From a bacterium UBP6_UBA1209 (GTDB lineage Bacteria > UBP6 > UBA1177): a stretch of 28,160 nt of DNA. Position 1 is the first letter of the stretch. The number at the start of each line of letters is the position of its first letter. The notes under the pieces were generated by a model, which saw nothing but the letters and a program-made list of their open reading frames with translations, was not told the DNA's origin and did no database searches. Made by a program: the position numbers and the translations under genes. This document shows, piece by piece, positions 24,190-28,160 of the stretch. The stretch is from NCBI GenBank assembly GCA_002309575.1, contig DBXP01000008.1:1-28160 (forward strand). Reading direction: 5' to 3'.

Positions 24190-25056
24190 ATGACTAAGAA
24201 ATTTTTGATTTTTGTCGCAATACTTGCCGTTGCGGCAATTCTTTGGGCTGAAAACCAGACTATATCGTGTGAATCAAAGTATGGAACGTGTTCCCTAGAA
24301 CTTTCTGACGAAGCGTTATCTCAGAACTGTGTCTGCCGCGACGGAAGAGAATTCGGTCTTTCAGATCCTGTTATTGAAGGATTTAATGATGGACCACTGA
24401 CAGAAAAATGGTGCCAGACAACAATTGATGACATGTGCAAAAAGATTCCTGCGCAGTGCAGCAACGAAGCAGGAGCTTGCGAATTGGATAAAAACGGCAA
24501 CTATAAATGCTATTGTTACTACATCGAAGGGGAAAAAACGGGTAGCGGATATTTCGGAGAAGAAGAATGCAACGAAATCCTTGTCGAGACATGCGGAACC
24601 GAAACTCCGACTCCGAGAAAAGTCTGCGCTGAAGAAATTCTCAATGAGTGTGCTTCCTACTTCGAAAGGATCAAGAACACCTGTTCCAAAGAACCCATCA
24701 ATGATATCAATGAAATTCTTGATGCTCCGATTGATTATTCGACTGAATCAAGCATAACGATACATGAATTCGCGGATTGCTGCCGCTCTGAATATTGGAG
24801 AAACGAATATAAAAGAGAATATGACTGCATGGAAAGATTTAAAACATGTGAAGATAAAGAATGCTGTGTATGCACTATTCAAGTCGATTGCGGAGATTCC
24901 TCCGAAGAAGACTGCTACGATTTCATTGAATATCCCGATTCAGAAGAGGAAGATGTAGATAAAACCAATACCGAAGCTCCTGCAGACGGCGCGACAGCTC
25001 CGGCTGAAAACAAAGAAGAGAAAAAATCCGACGGCTGTTCGCTGCTGTTTATCTGA
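24190..25056 (+). CDS. Exported protein with 25 cysteines, unknown function
   Basis: A 288-residue secreted protein with a Sec signal (cleavage near LWA-EN) and no lipobox. I count 25 cysteines. They occur in blocks such as CVC, CYCY, DCCRSEYW and ECCVC, reminiscent of EGF- or knottin-like disulfide-rich modules, though no exact domain is recognised. An Asp/Glu- and Ala-rich linker follows (residues ~250-275). The C-terminus is KKSDGCSLLFI, a lone cysteine six residues from the end. That could be an anchoring or processing signal, but it lacks the long hydrophobic helix of MYXO-CTERM. It shares leader and MTKK start with its neighbour. Confidence 0.75.
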   Translation: MTKKFLIFVAILAVAAILWAENQTISCESKYGTCSLELSDEALSQNCVCRDGREFGLSDPVIEGFNDGPLTEKWCQTTIDDMCKKIPAQCSNEAGACELDKNGNYKCYCYYIEGEKTGSGYFGEEECNEILVETCGTETPTPRKVCAEEILNECASYFERIKNTCSKEPINDINEILDAPIDYSTESSITIHEFADCCRSEYWRNEYKREYDCMERFKTCEDKECCVCTIQVDCGDSSEEDCYDFIEYPDSEEEDVDKTNTEAPADGATAPAENKEEKKSDGCSLLFI

Positions 25057-25092
25057 TTCTTCAGGCTTGTGAGATTGCCTCTTCTCAGACAA

Positions 25093-25119
25093 TTGACATT
25101 TCTGTATATGTGTTAAAAA
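25093..25119 (+). promoter_or_regulatory. Candidate promoter of the prepilin peptidase-rlmN-lipA unit
   Basis: A perfect TTGACA (25093-25098) is followed after 15 bp by TAAAAA (25114-25119), 24 bp before ATG 25144. The spacer is short and the -10 is approximate. Confidence 0.4.
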
Positions 25120-25143
25120 TGAAGGGTTTTTGAGGAGGGGAGA

Positions 25144-26001
25144 ATGAAAGAGTTGGAAATTCTGCTTAATTCAAAGCAGCTTTTGGGGTTTACGGCGACT
25201 TTTGTCTTTATTTTCGGGCTGCTCTTCGGGAGTTTCCTGAATGTCTGCATCTACAGGATCCCGATCGGCAAAAGCATTGTATTTCCTCCGAGTTCGTGCA
25301 CGAAATGCAACCATCAGATCAGATGGTACGAAAATATTCCGGTCTTCAGCTGGATCTTTCTGGGCGGAAAATGTTCGGGCTGCGGTGAAAAGATCTCGCT
25401 GATCTATCCGGTCATAGAGCTTCTGAACGCCAACCTGTATCTGTTCGTGTTTTTGAAATACGGCTTTTCCTGGCACATCTTCTGCGCATTCTACTTCGTT
25501 TCGGCTCTGGTCGTTACGGGTGTCATCGACTATAAAACGCAGTATGTCTACTCGAAGGTGATCCTGCCTGTCATTCTGCTGGGGCTTCTCTGGAGCTGGT
25601 TCGAGCCCTCGATGGGGTTTCAGAATTCGCTGCTCGGGATCGGTCTGGGCGCCGGAGTCCTGCTCTTCGTCATCCTGGTTTTCTACATCGTGACGCGAAA
25701 GATCGGAATGGGGCTCGGCGATGTCTATATCCTGGCGGCGATCGGCGCATTCGTCGGTCCGATGAAGGTCCCGCTTGTCCTTTTGATAGCTTCGCTGCTC
25801 GGGATCCTGGGATTTTTCCTTGGAAAGGTCGTCTTCAAGAAGAAGAGGATCGCCGAAAACGTGACGGCTGAAGATCTCCACACGAAGAACGAGAAGGATC
25901 TTGAAAACGCGATCTACTTCGGTCCTTTTCTTGCATTTGCAGGGATCCTTGTCTTTCTGCTTCCTAACGAGATCCTGAATAAGATAATTTTCTTGGGCTA
26001 A
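25144..26001 (+). CDS. pilD: Type IV prepilin peptidase (PilD/GspO family)
   Basis: An inner-membrane aspartic protease that cleaves and N-methylates type IV prepilins and type II secretion pseudopilins. The 285-residue protein has FGSFLNVCIYRIP near the N-terminus, the zinc-type cysteine pairs Cys52/Cys55 and Cys77/Cys80, and about eight hydrophobic helices. The two catalytic aspartates are Asp129 (GVIDYKT) and Asp193 (GLGD). The usual Lys after the second Asp (GDxK) is replaced by Tyr (GDVY). No pilin or secretion genes are nearby, so its substrates lie elsewhere in the genome. A GAGGAGGGG ribosome site precedes it. It is one base from rlmN. Confidence 0.95.
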   Translation: MKELEILLNSKQLLGFTATFVFIFGLLFGSFLNVCIYRIPIGKSIVFPPSSCTKCNHQIRWYENIPVFSWIFLGGKCSGCGEKISLIYPVIELLNANLYLFVFLKYGFSWHIFCAFYFVSALVVTGVIDYKTQYVYSKVILPVILLGLLWSWFEPSMGFQNSLLGIGLGAGVLLFVILVFYIVTRKIGMGLGDVYILAAIGAFVGPMKVPLVLLIASLLGILGFFLGKVVFKKKRIAENVTAEDLHTKNEKDLENAIYFGPFLAFAGILVFLLPNEILNKIIFLG

Positions 26002-26002
26002 G

Positions 26003-27040
26003 ATGCAAATCCTTAATTTTACTAGAAATTCTCTCGAAGAATTTTTGACAGGGCAGGGCTTCAAAAGGTTCAAGGCCGAGCAGGTCATGCAGTGGATCTA
26101 CCAGAAAAAGGTCTTTTCGTTTGAGGGGATGACCAACCTCAGCAGGCAGGACCGCGAGACCTTCTCTCAGATTTTCGAGATAACTCCGCTGCCGGAGCCG
26201 CAGATCTTCAAGTCGAAGGACGGCACGCGTAAGCTGACCTTTACTCTGGAGGACGGAAATGTCGTAGAGGCGGTGATAATCCCCGAGGAGAAGCGCCAGA
26301 CTCTCTGCATTTCGACTCAGGCGGGATGCCCGCTCCGCTGTGCCTTCTGCCGGACGGGTTCGCTCGGTTTTTCGAGAAATCTCGAGGTCCGTGAGATCGT
26401 AGGGCAGGTGATCGCGGCCGAAATGGTGCTTGAAGAGAGCGGACAGAGGCTTTCGAATCTGGTCTTCATGGGGATGGGCGAACCTCTTTTGAATTTTGAC
26501 AACCTGCTGAAATCGATCGACATCCTGATGGACGACTTCGGGCTCAACTTCTCGAACAGGCGCATAACGGTCTCGACCGCGGGCATCGCGGACAGGATCG
26601 TCGAGCTGGGGGAGCGGACGAACGTGAACCTTGCGGTCTCGCTCCACGCGGTGAACGACGAGAAACGCAGCCGCATCATGCCTGTCAACGAACGGTTCGG
26701 CTTAAAGCAGCTCCTCGACGCCCTGAAGGGCTATCCGGTCGGCAGGAAGATGATCGTTCTTGAATATGTTCTGCTTAATAATTTCAATGATCTGCCTGAA
26801 GATGCACTGGCTCTTGCAAAGATCGCCAAACTTCTCGACGCGAAGGTCAATCTGATCCCGTTCAACACCTTCCCGGGGGCGAAATTCGAGCCGACGCCGA
26901 TGAAAAAAATACTGGAATTCCAGAATCTGCTGGTTGCGAAACACGTTACGGCGCTTATCCGTAAATCGCGCGGCGGTGATGAGCTTGCGGCGTGCGGGCA
27001 GCTCGGCAGACTGAAGCATAACGGAGATAAAGATGCTTAA
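26003..27040 (+). CDS. rlmN: Dual-specificity rRNA/tRNA adenine-C2 methyltransferase RlmN
   Basis: RlmN is a radical-SAM enzyme that methylates C2 of A2503 in 23S rRNA and A37 of some tRNAs. The cluster cysteines are Cys109, Cys113 and Cys116 (CPLRCAFC). The resolving Cys331 lies in the C-terminal GGDELAACGQL motif. Other family features are FKAEQVMQWIY and VFMGMGEPLLNF. The length (345) is standard. It starts one base after the pilD stop and overlaps lipA by eight bases, so the three genes form an operon. Confidence 0.97.
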   Translation: MQILNFTRNSLEEFLTGQGFKRFKAEQVMQWIYQKKVFSFEGMTNLSRQDRETFSQIFEITPLPEPQIFKSKDGTRKLTFTLEDGNVVEAVIIPEEKRQTLCISTQAGCPLRCAFCRTGSLGFSRNLEVREIVGQVIAAEMVLEESGQRLSNLVFMGMGEPLLNFDNLLKSIDILMDDFGLNFSNRRITVSTAGIADRIVELGERTNVNLAVSLHAVNDEKRSRIMPVNERFGLKQLLDALKGYPVGRKMIVLEYVLLNNFNDLPEDALALAKIAKLLDAKVNLIPFNTFPGAKFEPTPMKKILEFQNLLVAKHVTALIRKSRGGDELAACGQLGRLKHNGDKDA

Positions 27041-27887
27041 AAAAACGACAACGCTTTCGCCTTTTGTCGCACCTGTGAAGAAGATCCTGAGGCAGTTCCA
27101 TCTGCACTCGGTCTGCGAATCGGCACACTGTCCGAATATCGGCGAGTGCTTCAAAAAGAGGACCGCGACATTTCTGATCCTGGGCAACAGCTGCACACGG
27201 AACTGCCGCTTCTGCAACATCGTCCACAACGAAAATATCCCGCTTCCAGATCCTGACGAGCCGGAGAACCTGGCGCGTGCCGTCAGGGAGCTCGGGCTGC
27301 TCTATACCGTTATCACCTCGGTCACCCGTGACGATCTGCCGGACTGCGGCGCATCGCACTTCGCGAAGACTGTCAACATTGTCAAGGAGTACTCGCCGCA
27401 GACTCTGGTAGAGGTTTTGACTCCCGATTTTCTGGGGATAAAGGAGAATCTCGACATAGTCGCTGAGTCAAAAATCGATGTCTTCAACCACAATGTCGAG
27501 ACGATAAGCTCTCTCTACCCGAAAGTCCGTCCTCAGGCCGACTATCAGCGTTCGCTCGATGTGCTCTGCTATATGAAACGCAAGGGGTTTATCACAAAAT
27601 CGGGGATCATGCTCGGCGTCGGCGAGACGATCAGCGAGGTCCATGCGCTGATGAGGGATCTTCGCGATGTCGGCTGCGACATCATGACGATCGGTCAGTA
27701 TCTGAGACCTTCGAAGGAGCATCTTCCGCTCGAAAAGGAGTATACCGGGGAGGAGTTCGACGCGCTCCGCGACTACGGTCTTGAGATCGGATTCAAGGAG
27801 GTCTATTCCGGCCGTTTCGTCCGCAGCTCCTTCAACGCCCGTGAAATCCACCAGAGTATGCTGAACTCGTCGCAAAGCATAAAATAA
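27033..27887 (+). CDS. lipA: Lipoyl synthase
   Basis: LipA inserts two sulfur atoms into octanoyl groups on lipoyl domains or glycine-cleavage H protein. The auxiliary cluster motif is Cys28, Cys33 and Cys39 (CESAHCPNIGEC), and the radical-SAM motif is Cys54, Cys58 and Cys61 (CTRNCRFC). The C-terminal RSSFNA (264-269) supplies the Ser ligand, with Phe in place of the commoner Tyr. The length (284) is typical. Its start lies inside the end of rlmN with GGAGAT before it. No lipB or lplA is adjacent. Confidence 0.97.
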   Translation: MLKKTTTLSPFVAPVKKILRQFHLHSVCESAHCPNIGECFKKRTATFLILGNSCTRNCRFCNIVHNENIPLPDPDEPENLARAVRELGLLYTVITSVTRDDLPDCGASHFAKTVNIVKEYSPQTLVEVLTPDFLGIKENLDIVAESKIDVFNHNVETISSLYPKVRPQADYQRSLDVLCYMKRKGFITKSGIMLGVGETISEVHALMRDLRDVGCDIMTIGQYLRPSKEHLPLEKEYTGEEFDALRDYGLEIGFKEVYSGRFVRSSFNAREIHQSMLNSSQSIK

Positions 27888-27912
27888 CCGGATAAAATCA
27901 AAAAAAAACGGC

Positions 27913-27933
27913 TCCGATTTGAAATGAATCGGA
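27913..27933 (+). other. Small hairpin between lipA and cstA
   Basis: TCCGATT (27913-27919) pairs with AATCGGA (27927-27933) over a 7-base loop. The nearest T run (27946-27950) is 12 bases further on, so it is at most a weak terminator. No confident cstA promoter was found in the 97-bp gap. Confidence 0.35.
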
Positions 27934-27984
27934 TGCGGAGTAAAGTTTTTCACGTTGAAAATTTAAACAGGGGGATACTAACCG

Positions 27985-28160
27985 ATGAACAGTATTTACA
28001 TTCTTGTTTTTTCGCTTTTGTGGGTCGTCGTCGCATACTTCTGGTACGGCAACGGCGTCATTAAAAAGAGACTCATCGATCCGGTTGACGAGAATCCGAC
28101 TCCGTCACATGCCATGAATGACGGTGTTGATTTTTATCCGGCTCCTTCGATAGTCCTTTT
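27985..28160 (+). CDS. cstA: Carbon starvation protein A-like peptide transporter (partial, N-terminus)
   Basis: Only the first 58 complete codons are present; the gene runs off the window. An N-terminal transmembrane helix (IYILVFSLLWVVVAYFWYG) is followed by DENPTPSHAMNDGVDFYPAP. The 'TP...NDGVD' block and its position after the first helix are characteristic of CstA-family peptide/pyruvate transporters, which continue with GHHF. GGGGG lies ten bases before ATG 27985. Identification from so short a piece is good but not certain. Confidence 0.85.
   Translation, partial: MNSIYILVFSLLWVVVAYFWYGNGVIKKRLIDPVDENPTPSHAMNDGVDFYPAPSIVL

Noticed and set aside
25171..26088. Minus-strand 305-codon open frame opposite the prepilin peptidase
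   Set aside because: Highly charged low-information sequence antisense to a gene with all catalytic motifs; a shadow frame.

Overview
The window is chromosomal DNA of moderate GC from a Gram-negative bacterium. The evidence for an outer membrane is several lipoproteins with lipoboxes, a signal-peptide-bearing beta-barrel protein and a prepilin peptidase. Two families point to the deltaproteobacterial/Myxococcota side of the tree: the TIGR04551-like outer-membrane protein at 17889-19730 and the small 'PGFNTN...HIQT' protein next to rpoZ. The flavodiiron-type A-flavoprotein suggests an anaerobe or microaerophile that meets O2 or NO. The placement is my inference from gene content; no rRNA or other decisive marker is present.

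Layout. 1-610: end of pdxS and complete pdxT (PLP synthase). 804-2195: a lipoprotein serpin. 2285-2783: a broken gene whose 3' part is the C-terminal domain of a YfbK-type vWA protein. 2906-5730: FprA flavoprotein, a GuaD-like deaminase and a two-gene chromate-transporter pair, tightly spaced. 5805-8111: an exported coiled-coil/TPR-like protein and a lipoprotein. 8184-9942: purM, then rpoZ with a small conserved partner. 10090-12398: a small single-span exported protein and a Kelch-like lipoprotein carrying seven DTGD octads, closed by a clear terminator. 12463-13779: miaB.

A minus-strand block (20167 down to 13782) reads as one six-gene operon: double-ACT protein, TIGR04551 outer-membrane protein, Y-family DNA polymerase, YolD-like protein, a 600-aa membrane-anchored protein and a YkgJ-type cysteine-cluster protein. 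20294-21620: a PaaI-like thioesterase convergent with a YitT membrane protein. 21891-25056: a second lipoprotein serpin followed by two cysteine-rich exported proteins; all three begin MTKK. The last two share a nearly identical promoter-leader block, and the serpin has a looser version. 25144-28160: prepilin peptidase, rlmN, lipA and the start of cstA.

The most unusual material is the secreted set. There are two paralogous lipoprotein serpins, and the reactive loop of the second carries DTGDTG at the expected cleavage position. The same motif forms its own N-terminal linker and the tandem repeat of the Kelch-like lipoprotein. The YolD/Y-polymerase pair, best known from Firmicutes, inside an envelope-gene operon is the second point of interest. 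I saw no tRNA or rRNA genes, CRISPR array, transposase or prophage genes.
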